64,000 nucleotides of DNA from Nocardia anaemiae NBRC 100462 (GCF_001612725.1 NZ_BDAZ01000019.1:1-64000); one strand, 5' to 3'; numbered from the stretch's first letter, positions 26,799 to 36,050 are shown. Translations and numbers: made by a program. The notes: generated by a model from the letters alone, not told the origin.

Positions 26799-27737
26799 TC
26801 AGTGATTGGTCAGTAACTTCGCCTTCAGCGCGTCCAGCGTCGCACCGTCGATGCCGAGACCATCGGCGACGAACCGGTCGAACGAGCCGTAGGACGCCTG
26901 GACCTGGTCGAATGCCGCGTCCAGGAATTCGCGCTGCACACCGAGGAGCGGCTCCCACAGCGCGCGATCGGTCACCAAGCCCTGGGCGACGAGTCCGTCC
27001 AGCAGTGCCTTGTTACCGGCTGCCAAGTTGTCGTTGGAGTCCAGGAAGTCGTTGTAGATCTGTCCCTTCGGCACATCCAGCGCGCTCATCAGGATCGCGG
27101 TCATCCAGCCGGTGCGGTCCTTACCCGCCGTGCAGTGGTAGAGCACCGCACCCTGCGCGGTCGCGATGTCGGTGAAGGCCTGGGCGAACTGGGCGCGTGC
27201 GGTGGGATTGGACACGAACCAGGCGTAGTAGTCGCGCATGATCTTGGCGGCCTTGCCGTCGCCGAGCGCTTCCTGCTGTGCCGTCGGTCCGGCCTGGATC
27301 AGGCGCGCCACCATGAGGTAGAAGTCATTGGCCGGGTCGTAGATCGGCTGTTCGGTGCGGCGAATCGATGCCGGGAGCCGATCGGGATCGCGGCCGGTTT
27401 CGGTGGGACTGCGGAAGTCGATCACCTGAGTGATATTGAGCGACACCAGTTTCTGCTGTTCGCTGGCGTCGAGTTTGGCCAGCGCGTCGGCGCGGTACAC
27501 GACACCGGTCGCCACCTTGCTGCCGCCCTTGGCAGGGTAGCCGCCGATATCGCGGGCATTCGGCGCATGCGCCAGACCCAGCGGCCGATCGGCCTGGCCC
27601 GGGGACCGCAGCACCGGCACGGCCGGACCCGATAGCGCCGGACCCGCTGACGCTGGACCGGCCAGCGCCGGGAGAACGCCGACCAGCACTACGGCCGCGG
27701 CCGCGATCGTGCCGCGGAAAGCGCGCGAATTCTTCAC
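26799..27737 (-). CDS. Exported Y_phosphatase3-type protein tyrosine/serine phosphatase
   Basis: 312 residues from GTG 27737, chosen because AAAGGA lies 9 bp upstream; ATGs at 27755 and 27767 are alternatives. The N-terminus is a signal peptide (FRGTIAAAAVVLVGVLPALA, then GPASA). The catalytic loop HCTAGKDRTG is intact, preceded by NARDIGGYPAKGG and VIDFRS, as in PtpB-like phosphatases. It is the second gene of a pair with the phosphohistidine-swivel protein upstream, an order repeated at 41159-44123. Confidence 0.9.
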   Translation of the reverse strand: MKNSRAFRGTIAAAAVVLVGVLPALAGPASAGPALSGPAVPVLRSPGQADRPLGLAHAPNARDIGGYPAKGGSKVATGVVYRADALAKLDASEQQKLVSLNITQVIDFRSPTETGRDPDRLPASIRRTEQPIYDPANDFYLMVARLIQAGPTAQQEALGDGKAAKIMRDYYAWFVSNPTARAQFAQAFTDIATAQGAVLYHCTAGKDRTGWMTAILMSALDVPKGQIYNDFLDSNDNLAAGNKALLDGLVAQGLVTDRALWEPLLGVQREFLDAAFDQVQASYGSFDRFVADGLGIDGATLDALKAKLLTNH

Positions 27738-27796
27738 GAGGGGTGTTCCTTTCATCAAGGGCCGCATATGGTCGGCGACCCAAGTTCGGGCTGCGC

Positions 27797-30199
27797 TCAG
27801 TCGGCCAGCAGCGTGACCGTTCCGGCCGCGCCGTCCACGCGCACGCGCTGGCCGTCGGCGAGCCTGGTGGTCGCGGTCTTGGTGTCGACAACACAGGGAA
27901 TGCCGAATTCGCGCGCGACGATCGCGGCATGGGATGCGGAGCCGCCGATATCGGTGATCACCGCGGCGGCGTAGGCGAACATGGCGGTGTGGCCGGTATC
28001 GGTCACCGCGGCGACCAGGATGTCGCCGGGCTCGATATCGTCATCCAGCGACAGCACCAGCTTCACTCGGCCCTCCACGACACCGGCGCATACGCCGATG
28101 CCGGTCAGGCTCTCATCGGCGGTCAGGGCCGCCGCGTCCGGGACCGGTTCCCATTGTCCGGCAATGACATCGGGCATTCTGATGGTTTGCAATCGACTGC
28201 GTTCCGCGCGCCTGCGAGCCACCTTGTCGGCCGCATCCGCTGGAAGACAGAAGATTTCGTCCAAGGTGAGATAGCAGGCATCGTCGATTTCGCGCAGTCG
28301 TCCGGTGCGAACGAGCCGATCGGCCCACTCGCGCACGGCAAGTCGCAGGCAGTGGGTGATCCGGACGACGCCGTCGCGTGCGCGTTCCCGAGCAACCGTG
28401 GCTTCGGCGGCCATTCGCGCGGTGCGGCTCGGCGATGAATCCACGGATTCGCGCTTGGGAGCCTGCATTTGAGCGGCGCGGGCCGCGGCGCTCAGCAACA
28501 GGGCGGGGCGGTCACCGAATGTCGGGTTGATCAGCTCGCATTCACCGGGACCTCGGTGTCCGACCTTCGCCAACTCCTCGTCGAGCGCGGCGGCGAAGGC
28601 GGGTGATTTCGCCCGTGCCGCATCGATATCACCGGCGCGCGCCAGCTCGGCGAGATCAGGGTCGGCGCGACAGAATTCGGCCAGGCGTTCCACCGCGAGC
28701 ATGGGTTTCGCCGATTCCAACCGATTCAGATCGATCGGAACCTCGCCCGCATTCTTGCCGCGTGCGTGGATGGCGGTGGCGGCGCCGGTCATCATCACAC
28801 CGATCGCCGCGGCCTGCCACGCCTGGTGCAGACGATCGCGCCAGAGCATGGCGCGCACGTGCAGCTGCTCATCGGACAGTGCGTGGATTTCGTTCGCGTT
28901 CAACGCTTCCGCATGCGATGCGGCATTGATCAGTTCGGCCGTCTTGCCGAAGCGGCGGGCGGTGGCGATGACTCGGGACGTCGCGCGCGCCGTTGCCAGC
29001 GTGCTGGCCAGTCCCGTCGGCATCGGCGGCTTGCCGTGCGGCTGCAGGGCGATTTCGGCCGGAATATTGCCGTAGGCGTCGCGGCGGATGCTCTCCTCAT
29101 CCCAGCCCGGCATATTCTCGGCGGCGAGTACACCGATCGAGGCATTGATGTAGATGTGGTGGCCGAGCACGGTGGTGACCCGACTCGTCCAGTGCTCCAA
29201 GGCGATTCCGTCGAGTGCGATCATCTCGCCCATGGCCTCGTTGCTGAGGCGGATGGCACCGGCCTGCAGATCGATGGTCAGCGGTGTCATCGGGCCGGGC
29301 AATGCTTCAGAGGTATTGGTTGCGGTGTGCACCGGATAGCGCTCGTCGACCCGATCATCGAATTCGCCCTCGAGGCCCTCGGGGGCGACATCGGTGAGCG
29401 GATGGTTGTCCGAGGTGGCGGCCCGGGTGGGAATGACGTGCGACGGCAGCGGGATTGCGCCCCGGCGCGTGCGGAAGCCGCCGCCGTCGGGCTTGCGGCC
29501 GACCATGCCGCGCACCAGATCGGCGATGACCTCGCGTGCCGTCCAGCCGCAGCGGAATCCCCACTTCTCCTGTGCGACAGTGGGATCCAGGAGGGGCTGG
29601 CGACGAGACCAGCCTGGTACCCAGGCCGAGTAGCGTGGGCCCGCTTCCCGCATCATGCGGCGCACCTCGTCGGTGGTGACAACGCCGGGTGCCGCGAGTT
29701 CGACGATCTCGAGCCCATCGTCGCTGTGACCGGACGGCAGTGCGGTGGCGGCCAGTACCAGGAAGCGGTCGAGGTCGTCGCTGTGCAGCAGTTGAAATCC
29801 GTCGTCGGACTTCGAACCGAGGATCGGCTCCAGAGCCTGGCGGGTTTCGTGCCCGATCCGGCGACCGGCTATCGGTGCGGTGCGCACCAGCACGCTGTCC
29901 GCACCCGAGGCACGCAGCACCGCCGTCGGATCCGAAAGCCGCGTCGAGTGGGGAACCACCATGCGCGCACCGGCTTCACTTGCGGCGGCGGCGATTTCGA
30001 CGAGTCCACTTCCGGCCAGATGCACGACGCTCGCGCAGCCGTCGACTGCGGCGGTGTGGTCGGTCGTGAAACGCACCCGCGGATCGATATACCGATGCCA
30101 CCGCTGGTCCAGCCCGGCCACTTCGTGCCCGGCGGCCAGCAACATGCGCGCCACCGCGCGACCGCTCGGCTCGGTGATTCCGGTGACCAGGACCCGCAT
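27797..30199 (-). CDS. Fusion: Rossmann-type N-terminus plus PEP-utilising phosphohistidine swivel
   Basis: 800 residues from ATG 30199. Residues 1-~270 look like an NAD(P)-binding epimerase/NmrA-type fold (RVLVTGITEPSGRAVARML). Residues ~320-690 resemble the substrate-binding middle of rifampicin phosphotransferase-like proteins. The last ~90 residues are the mobile swivel domain with the phospho-accepting His in GGSASHAAIVAREFGIPCVV. The ATP-grasp domain that normally phosphorylates this His is missing and replaced by the Rossmann fold. It is followed by a Y_phosphatase3 gene. Function unknown. Confidence 0.8.
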   Translation of the reverse strand: MRVLVTGITEPSGRAVARMLLAAGHEVAGLDQRWHRYIDPRVRFTTDHTAAVDGCASVVHLAGSGLVEIAAAASEAGARMVVPHSTRLSDPTAVLRASGADSVLVRTAPIAGRRIGHETRQALEPILGSKSDDGFQLLHSDDLDRFLVLAATALPSGHSDDGLEIVELAAPGVVTTDEVRRMMREAGPRYSAWVPGWSRRQPLLDPTVAQEKWGFRCGWTAREVIADLVRGMVGRKPDGGGFRTRRGAIPLPSHVIPTRAATSDNHPLTDVAPEGLEGEFDDRVDERYPVHTATNTSEALPGPMTPLTIDLQAGAIRLSNEAMGEMIALDGIALEHWTSRVTTVLGHHIYINASIGVLAAENMPGWDEESIRRDAYGNIPAEIALQPHGKPPMPTGLASTLATARATSRVIATARRFGKTAELINAASHAEALNANEIHALSDEQLHVRAMLWRDRLHQAWQAAAIGVMMTGAATAIHARGKNAGEVPIDLNRLESAKPMLAVERLAEFCRADPDLAELARAGDIDAARAKSPAFAAALDEELAKVGHRGPGECELINPTFGDRPALLLSAAARAAQMQAPKRESVDSSPSRTARMAAEATVARERARDGVVRITHCLRLAVREWADRLVRTGRLREIDDACYLTLDEIFCLPADAADKVARRRAERSRLQTIRMPDVIAGQWEPVPDAAALTADESLTGIGVCAGVVEGRVKLVLSLDDDIEPGDILVAAVTDTGHTAMFAYAAAVITDIGGSASHAAIVAREFGIPCVVDTKTATTRLADGQRVRVDGAAGTVTLLAD

Positions 30200-30232
30200 C
30201 GATTTCCTCTCCTCACTGGCGCCGGGATACGC

Positions 30233-30248
30233 GAACGTGACGCCGTTC
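30233..30248. promoter_or_regulatory. Short dyad in a divergent promoter
   Basis: GAACG-TGACGC-CGTTC lies in the 169-bp gap between the minus-strand swivel protein and the plus-strand flavoprotein. Arms are only 5 bp, so an operator role is tentative. Confidence 0.25.
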
Positions 30249-30368
30249 ACACACCATCGCGAGTGCGGGACGCCGCGATCGGTGCCAGTCCCACTGAACG
30301 GGAGTACCCGGCTCGACCACCGAGATGATCGATTCCGGCATTGCCGGCCCGGCGGCAGCCTCGATGCC

Positions 30369-31856
30369 ATGACGGTCCGGAAATCGGTCGCGCCGCGTGC
30401 CGCCGCCGAGGTGAAGTCCTATGACATCGAGACCGACGTGCTGGTCGTCGGGTACGGCAGTGCGGGGGCGTGCGCCGCCTTCGAGGCCGCGAAGGCCGGT
30501 GCCGAGGTTGTGGTGCTGGATCGGGCAGGTGGGCCGGGTGGCGCGTCGGCGTTGTCGGGTGGCGAGATCTACCTCGGCGGCGGTACGCCGATTCAGCGGG
30601 CATGCGGGTTCGACGACAGTCCCGAGCAGATGGCGGCATTCCTGGTGGCGGCGCTCGGGCCGGGCGCGGATGTGGCGAAGATCGCGCACTACAGCGAGCA
30701 CAGCGTGGCGCATTTCCACTGGCTCGTCGAGCGCGGTGTGCCGTTCAAACCCAGCCTCTGGGATGCCCCCGCCTGGGTGCCGCCGACCGATGACGGTCTC
30801 ATGTGGCTCGGCGAAAACAGTTGGCCCTTCACTGAAATCGCGATCCCGGCCCCGCGCGGGCACCGTCCCACCGCGAACGACTTCGGCGGTCGACTGCTGC
30901 TGGACTGTCTGGTGTCCACGGCCGAATCAGCGGGTGTATCAGCGCAATACGACACCTATGCGACGAATCTGATCCTGGGCGAGGACGGTTCGGTGGTCGG
31001 TGTGGTTGCCCGACGCTACGGCACGGAGTTCACCATTCGGGCACGACGCGGATGTGTGCTCACCACCGGCGGTTTCGTCGACAACGACGATATGCTCGCC
31101 GCCCACGCGCCGCGACTGCTCGGCCACACCAAGGTGAGCGCGGGTACCGACGACGGCAGCGGTATCCGCATCGCACAGGCCGCCGGGGCCGCCGTACGGC
31201 ATATGTCGGCGGGTCAGGTCGGCGCCTCGCTGATTCCCGGTTTCGCCGCGCGCGGCATGATCGTCAACCATCGCGGCCAACGGTTCGTCAACGAGGACAC
31301 CTATCCCGGGCGCATCGGCCAGGCCGCGCTATTCGGTCAGGATATGAACGTCTGGGTGGTGCTCGACGAACAGGGCTACGAGGAGGTGCCCGAACGCGAA
31401 CGCTGGGGCGTGCGCCCGACCCACGTCGCCGAATCCATCGACGAACTCGACGAACTACTCGCCCTGCCGCCCGGCGCCCTCGCCGCCACCATCACCCGCT
31501 ACAACGAATTCGCCTCCCGCGGAACCGATCCCGATTTCCACAAGGCACCGCGCTGGCTGCGAGCACTGACGCCGCCGTTGGCCGCCATCGACGTGAAAGC
31601 GGGCGTCCGTCCGCCCGCGGAATCCGGCAATCGCCGCGGCACCGGCGCCTCCGTCTTCACCCTCGGCGGCCTGCACACCACCCTCGACGGCCGAGTCCTC
31701 AACCTCGACGCCCATCCCATCCCCGGCCTCTTCGCAGCCGGTCGCGCCGCCTCCGGCCTCCACGGCGAGGGCTACATCAGTGGCACCTCCCTGGGCGACG
31801 CCACCTTCTTCGGCCGCAAAGCAGGCACCGCCGCCGCCCACTCACCCGAGCACTGA
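30369..31856 (+). CDS. FAD-dependent oxidoreductase of the fumarate reductase / ketosteroid dehydrogenase superfamily
   Basis: 495 residues from ATG 30369. The N-terminal dinucleotide fold is VVGYGSAGACAAFEAA, followed by GGPGGASALSGGEIYLGGG. A late FAD segment reads GLFAAGRAASGLHGEGYISGTSLGDATFFGR, typical of FAD_binding_2 enzymes. It is shorter than KstD and lacks KstD-specific Tyr motifs that I can see, so a dehydrogenase of another enone or acid is likely. It is divergent from the swivel-domain gene and monocistronic. Confidence 0.8.
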   Translation: MTVRKSVAPRAAAEVKSYDIETDVLVVGYGSAGACAAFEAAKAGAEVVVLDRAGGPGGASALSGGEIYLGGGTPIQRACGFDDSPEQMAAFLVAALGPGADVAKIAHYSEHSVAHFHWLVERGVPFKPSLWDAPAWVPPTDDGLMWLGENSWPFTEIAIPAPRGHRPTANDFGGRLLLDCLVSTAESAGVSAQYDTYATNLILGEDGSVVGVVARRYGTEFTIRARRGCVLTTGGFVDNDDMLAAHAPRLLGHTKVSAGTDDGSGIRIAQAAGAAVRHMSAGQVGASLIPGFAARGMIVNHRGQRFVNEDTYPGRIGQAALFGQDMNVWVVLDEQGYEEVPERERWGVRPTHVAESIDELDELLALPPGALAATITRYNEFASRGTDPDFHKAPRWLRALTPPLAAIDVKAGVRPPAESGNRRGTGASVFTLGGLHTTLDGRVLNLDAHPIPGLFAAGRAASGLHGEGYISGTSLGDATFFGRKAGTAAAHSPEH

Positions 31857-31863
31857 ACACGAC

Positions 31864-31883
31864 CAAGATCAGGTGGCACTGGT
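31864..31883 (+). repeat. 20-bp dispersed repeat, copy 2
   Basis: CAAGATCAGGTGGCACTGGT, reverse complement of 26039-26058, 8 bp after the flavoprotein stop. The 97-bp gap to the kinase gene shows nothing else. Confidence 0.6.
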
Positions 31884-31953
31884 CAGGCGACCCGCGTCCA
31901 GGCGGTACCCGTCGGCGAGTTCATCGGCGGGCCGGTGGAGCGCGGCAACGTAT

Positions 31954-33366
31954 TCATCGAGCGTAGAGGGTCTGACGGGTGCTTGCGTACGCAGCCCGGA
32001 TTCGCTTGCCGATCGCGCCACCATCGCTGGGGGCGCGGATCTCGGCGATGGTACGTGCGGGCCAATTCGGCGGCTGTGCAGTGCCGGTCAATGCCCACGC
32101 GGCCTGTCGGGCGGCCCCCAGCGCGACGTATTCGTTCGGCTCCGGGACCGTGACCGTGAGGCCGAAGATCTGGGCGGCGATTTCGGCGACCAAGGCGGAG
32201 CGGGCCGCGCCGCCGATGAGCAGGACGCGCCGGATCGGGATTCCCGCGGCGCGCAGGTGGTCGAGCGCATCGGCCATATTGCAGAGCATGCCCTCGACAG
32301 CGGCGCGCGCGATATGGCTGGGGCGCAGGGTTTCCGGTCGTAGACCGTGCAGACTGCCAGTGGCTTGCGGCAGGTTCGGTGTGCGTTCGCCGGAGAGGTA
32401 GGGGAGCATGACGACGCCCTCCGACCCCGGCGGCGCCTGGCGCGCAAGGGATTCCAGGCCGCTGTTATCGACGCCGAGCAGTTCGGCGGTGGCGTCCAAT
32501 ACGCGGGCGGCATTGAGCGTGCAGGCCAGCGGTAGGAATGCGCCGGTCGCGTCGGCGAATCCGGCAATGGCTCCGGTGGCGTCGGCGCTGGGTGCGGCGG
32601 CGCGGGTGTAGACGGTGCCGCTGGTGCCGAGTGAGATGACGACATCGCCGTCCGTGATGCCCAAACCCAATGCGGCACCGGCATTATCGCCGGTGCCCGC
32701 CGCGACCAGCGCGCCCGCGGGTGTGCGTCCGACCGCTTCGGCGGGCCCGGCGACGCGGGGCAGCTCGGGGTTCCGTCCTCGGAAGGCATGGGCGAGCAGG
32801 TCTGGGCGATATCGACCGGTCGCGGGCGACCAGTAGCCGGTGCCCGAGGCGTCGCCGCGATCGGTGGTCGGTTCGACGGTTGGATCGGATGACCCACCTC
32901 GTAGCCGCCAGGTCAGATAGTCGTGCGGAAGCAGCACCCGGTGTGCGCGGTCGGCATGTTCGGGTTCGTGATCGGCGAGCCAGCGCAGCTTGGCGACGGT
33001 GAATGCGGCCAGTGGCACGCTGCCGACGGCATCGGCCCATACCTGCGGGCCGCCTAGTTCCGCGATCAGTTCTTCCGCCGCGTCAGCGGATCGAATGTCG
33101 TTCCACAACAACGCATCCCGGACCGGCCGACCGTCGGCGTCCAGTGTGACCAAACCGTGCTGCTGGCCCGCGATCGCCACCGCATCGGCCCGGTCCAACA
33201 ATCCCTCGCCCGCCGAACACAATGCCTGCCACCAGGATTCGGCGGGCACCGCGGTTCCTTGCGGATGCGGGGCATGCGCTTGGTCCAGAATCTCGCCGGT
33301 GTCCGCATCGCACAGGACGACCTTGCATGACTGGGTGGAGCTGTCCACCCCCGCGACGGTGGCCAT
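31954..33366 (-). CDS. FGGY-family carbohydrate kinase (xylulokinase/ribulokinase type)
   Basis: 470 residues from ATG 33366 (ATVAGVDSSTQSCKVVLCDA). The FGGY features are present: the N-terminal phosphate loop, AIAGQQHGLV with the substrate-binding QQHG, WNDIRS, GTGDNAGAALGLG, and ISLGTSGTVY; the ADP-binding GGAARS is near the C-terminus. It phosphorylates a pentulose with ATP. Coupling by TGATG to the upstream polyol dehydrogenase suggests polyol to ketose to ketose phosphate. D-xylulose or D-ribulose are the best guesses. Confidence 0.88.
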   Translation of the reverse strand: MATVAGVDSSTQSCKVVLCDADTGEILDQAHAPHPQGTAVPAESWWQALCSAGEGLLDRADAVAIAGQQHGLVTLDADGRPVRDALLWNDIRSADAAEELIAELGGPQVWADAVGSVPLAAFTVAKLRWLADHEPEHADRAHRVLLPHDYLTWRLRGGSSDPTVEPTTDRGDASGTGYWSPATGRYRPDLLAHAFRGRNPELPRVAGPAEAVGRTPAGALVAAGTGDNAGAALGLGITDGDVVISLGTSGTVYTRAAAPSADATGAIAGFADATGAFLPLACTLNAARVLDATAELLGVDNSGLESLARQAPPGSEGVVMLPYLSGERTPNLPQATGSLHGLRPETLRPSHIARAAVEGMLCNMADALDHLRAAGIPIRRVLLIGGAARSALVAEIAAQIFGLTVTVPEPNEYVALGAARQAAWALTGTAQPPNWPARTIAEIRAPSDGGAIGKRIRAAYASTRQTLYAR

Positions 33367-34364
33367 CACGCACCCGGCCGCAACTGGATCTTGCGCCCGA
33401 TGCCAGCGCGGAATGTCTCCAACGCATCGGGGAATTCGTCCAATCCGAAACTGTGGGTGATGATGGTGTTCGCATCGATCGCGCCCCGGCCCATGAGTTC
33501 CACCGCGCGACCGAAGCTGTGCAGCACCGCCATCGAACCGACAATGGTGATCTCGTCGTTGTAGATACGGAACGGTGAGATCGACGCGGTGGCCGCACCC
33601 GGCGCCACCCCGAACTGCTGGAACACCCCGCCCCGGCGCACCCGGCCGAGTCCGTCCTCGATCGCGGCGATCGCGCCCGTACAGTCGATGACCACTTCCC
33701 AACCCCGCGACCGGTCGAAATCGTCGGCGGTGGTGGCGGCGGCATCCGCGCCGAGCTCGATGGCCACCGGGAGCCGGTCGGTGTTGACGTCGACCACCGA
33801 CACCGACGCGGCCCCGGCGACTCGCGCCAGCTGCAACATCAGCAGACCCATCGTGCCCGCGCCGTACAGCAGATAATGCGCGCCGAGCGCATGCGGCAGC
33901 ACATCGAACGCGTGTACCGCACACGACAGCGGCTCGACGAGCGCGCCGTGCGTCAACGACAGCGTCTCGGGCAGCCGATAGCAATTCGCGACGGGCACCG
34001 CGACGTATTCGGCCATCGCGCCGTCGACGGTATCGCCGATCGCGCCCCATCGTTCGCACAGATTCCCGCGCCCGATCGTGCAGTAATGACATGCCCCGCA
34101 GAACAACGACGGATCGACCGCGACGGAATCGCCGACCCGCACACCGTCGACCCCGGTGCCCAGCGCCACCACCGAACCGGCGAACTCGTGACCGGGCACG
34201 ATCGGATACTGCGTCGGCGGGAATTCGCCATCGGCGATATGCACGTCGGTGCCGCATATCCCGACCGTGTCCACCCCCACCACGACCTCACCGGGGTCGG
34301 GCGTCGGATCCGGCACGTTCTGTACCGCGAATTTCCCAGGCCTCTCGATCACCACCGCGCGCAT
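33366..34364 (-). CDS. Zinc-dependent polyol/alcohol dehydrogenase (MDR family)
   Basis: 332 residues from ATG 34364 (RAVVIERPGKFAV). Catalytic zinc ligands appear in GICGTDVHIADGE and GHEFAG. The structural zinc cluster is FCGACHYCTIGRGNLC. The Rossmann motif is YGAGTMGLLMLQLA with Asp in VVDVNTDR, favouring NAD. The sequence suits sorbitol, arabitol or threonine dehydrogenases. Its coupling to the FGGY kinase points to a polyol that yields a pentulose or hexulose. Confidence 0.88.
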   Translation of the reverse strand: MRAVVIERPGKFAVQNVPDPTPDPGEVVVGVDTVGICGTDVHIADGEFPPTQYPIVPGHEFAGSVVALGTGVDGVRVGDSVAVDPSLFCGACHYCTIGRGNLCERWGAIGDTVDGAMAEYVAVPVANCYRLPETLSLTHGALVEPLSCAVHAFDVLPHALGAHYLLYGAGTMGLLMLQLARVAGAASVSVVDVNTDRLPVAIELGADAAATTADDFDRSRGWEVVIDCTGAIAAIEDGLGRVRRGGVFQQFGVAPGAATASISPFRIYNDEITIVGSMAVLHSFGRAVELMGRGAIDANTIITHSFGLDEFPDALETFRAGIGRKIQLRPGA

Positions 34365-34431
34365 AGCACTACCTTGCACCCGAACCCCGCCGCCCCGTGG
34401 CATTTCGCCCCGCCGCATCGCGGATTTCCGG

Positions 34432-34947
34432 ATGAGGCAGACTGTCGCGGTGAACGACGACCCGGACCGGCACGTCGACGTGCACGTCCGCACGGGCGAC
34501 GGAACCACACTGCCCGCCCTGACGGATCCGCTGCTGGATGATCTGCTGCGCGAACCACCCCACCCGGAATATCCGGCGATCGTGGTCGAACGCGGCGAGC
34601 ACGCCTACATCCAGGCTCGCCTGCTCCCCGACGGTGTGTACGAACTCGAGCACCGCGCGGCCGGATCGGCGGAGTGCTTCCAGATGTACACTCCCGATGC
34701 CGAGCTGGTGCGTGATGTCATGTGGTCGTGGATCGACGAAAACGCTTGGTGGCGCGACAGTGTCGGATGGTATCGCGTCGATCCGGCGGTCGCGGAATTG
34801 GAGGCCGCCCGGCGCGAGTTGTCCGGTCTGCTGGACGGACTTTCGGTCATGGACGGTATCGAATCGGCGATGGATGATGCGTTGAGCCGCGCCGACGAGC
34901 TACTCGCCATGGAACTTCCGGATGATGACGAGCTAGACCGAGGTTAG
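34432..34947 (+). CDS. Hypothetical acidic protein
   Basis: 171 residues from ATG 34432; GTG 34450 is equally possible. The protein is acidic and Asp/Glu-rich, with EYPAIVVERGEHAYIQARLL and a C-terminal helical part with several acidic residues (DGIESAMDDALSRADELLAM). I do not recognise a family. It is divergent from the polyol dehydrogenase and overlaps the 3' end of the convergent GH172 gene by 15 bp. Codon use matches the neighbours, so it is likely a real gene. Confidence 0.65.
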   Translation: MRQTVAVNDDPDRHVDVHVRTGDGTTLPALTDPLLDDLLREPPHPEYPAIVVERGEHAYIQARLLPDGVYELEHRAAGSAECFQMYTPDAELVRDVMWSWIDENAWWRDSVGWYRVDPAVAELEAARRELSGLLDGLSVMDGIESAMDDALSRADELLAMELPDDDELDRG

Positions 34948-35964
34948 GCGGCTCTGGTACCACAGCGCCGTTGTCGCGATATCGGCTTCGGCCAGCGGGA
35001 GATAGGTGCCGTCGTCGTGCCAGCCGAGCGCCTGCATCGTCACGCGCAACTCGTCCTGGAAGCAGATCGGATCACGAATATGCCAGCGGTACATGCCGAA
35101 TCGCTGATCCGGCTGATAGATCTGATCGGGCGGCAGGACCTGATGCAGGCCGAGGTAGGGCGTCGAATATGTCCGGTACGCGCCGTCGAGGTCGAAATTC
35201 CATGCGCCACCGAAGTAATCCTCGGTGCCGGTGCCACACAGGGTCGGATGGGTGGTGTCGCCGTCGAGGTAGAACTTCAGCTCGCCCTCACCCCACCAGC
35301 CCGGCGCGCCGGGGCGAATCGCCAGATAAGTGCCGACGTATCGGCCGGGACCCGGCACGGTGTCGAGAATTGTGTGCACGGTGGGCTCGCCGAGTGGCGT
35401 GCTCTGGCGTCGTAGCGCGTGCAGATATCCGGCGGAGTTCGGGACGTCTTCCTCGTTATAGGTGAATTGGTAGTAGACCGGCACCGCACGATCACTGCCA
35501 TTGTGCAGTGTGATCCTGGCCTGCACACGAAAAGGCATGGGCCAGAAGCTGTTCAGACCACCGGCGGGAGCGACCACCACCATCTCGGAGCGCACCAACG
35601 CGAGCTCGTCCCAGCCGTTGCAGAAGAAATCACCGAGCGGCAGGTCGATCGATGGCTGGGGTTCGCGATCCCAGTACATGCGCAGGGTGAGCTGTCGCAG
35701 CACCGCACGGTCGGTGGTGAGCCAGCAATGGCGCAACACACCGGGGCCGGAAATATCCGCGAGCGTGACGGTTTCGCCCGCGTCGAGGTGAATCGACGGA
35801 GAGATCTTCCAGCCTGGCCCGAGCAGCCGTGCCGCATGTGCGCCGGTGCCCTCGATCGCGCGGGCTCCCGCACCGGGGGAGCCGGTCGGATTCTCCGCAC
35901 TGATCGAGCGGGTCCGTGCGGCGTCGAGCCGCCAGAGTTCCGATGCCGAACCCGGGACGGTCAC
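34933..35964 (-). CDS. GH172 (DUF2961) family glycosidase
   Basis: 343 residues from GTG 35964. It matches DUF2961 proteins: LADISGPGVLRHCWLTTD near the N-terminus, WDREPQPSIDLPLGDFF, SFWPMPF, YYQFTY and GTGTEDYFGGAWNF, which carries the acidic catalytic-site residues. There is no signal peptide, so it acts inside the cell. Known GH172 members are alpha-D-fructofuranosidases/difructose-anhydride enzymes and D-arabinofuranosidases acting on mycobacterial arabinan. Its start overlaps the stop of a truncated kinase frame (GTGA). Confidence 0.85.
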   Translation of the reverse strand: MTVPGSASELWRLDAARTRSISAENPTGSPGAGARAIEGTGAHAARLLGPGWKISPSIHLDAGETVTLADISGPGVLRHCWLTTDRAVLRQLTLRMYWDREPQPSIDLPLGDFFCNGWDELALVRSEMVVVAPAGGLNSFWPMPFRVQARITLHNGSDRAVPVYYQFTYNEEDVPNSAGYLHALRRQSTPLGEPTVHTILDTVPGPGRYVGTYLAIRPGAPGWWGEGELKFYLDGDTTHPTLCGTGTEDYFGGAWNFDLDGAYRTYSTPYLGLHQVLPPDQIYQPDQRFGMYRWHIRDPICFQDELRVTMQALGWHDDGTYLPLAEADIATTALWYQSRLTSV

Positions 35965-36050
35965 GGCCGGCCGTATCGATCATCGATCAGCACCAGGACA
36001 CCCTTGGAACTGGAGGGCCCGATATCGACGCCGAGGAATGCGCTCGTCAT
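35961..36050 (-). pseudogene. 29-residue stub of an FGGY kinase
   Basis: The frame starts with ATG 36050 and reads MTSAFLGVDIGPSSSKGVLV and nine more residues before TGA. This is the N-terminal phosphate-binding loop of an FGGY kinase, with Pro where Thr is usual, and nothing of the other ~450 residues follows. The ATG overlaps the isomerase stop (ATGA), and its stop overlaps the GH172 start (GTGA). A large deletion that joined the kinase start to the GH172 gene is the simplest explanation; a kept coupling peptide is the alternative. Confidence 0.75.

Noticed and set aside
29880..30368. 163-residue N-terminal extension of the FAD oxidoreductase
   Set aside because: It runs antisense through the swivel-protein gene and has no domain; the FAD fold starts just after ATG 30369.
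33367..34257. Extension of the FGGY kinase frame upstream through the polyol dehydrogenase gene
   Set aside because: The upstream part is low-complexity Arg/Gly sequence in a shadow frame. The kinase family start (ATVAGVDSSTQS) is at ATG 33366.
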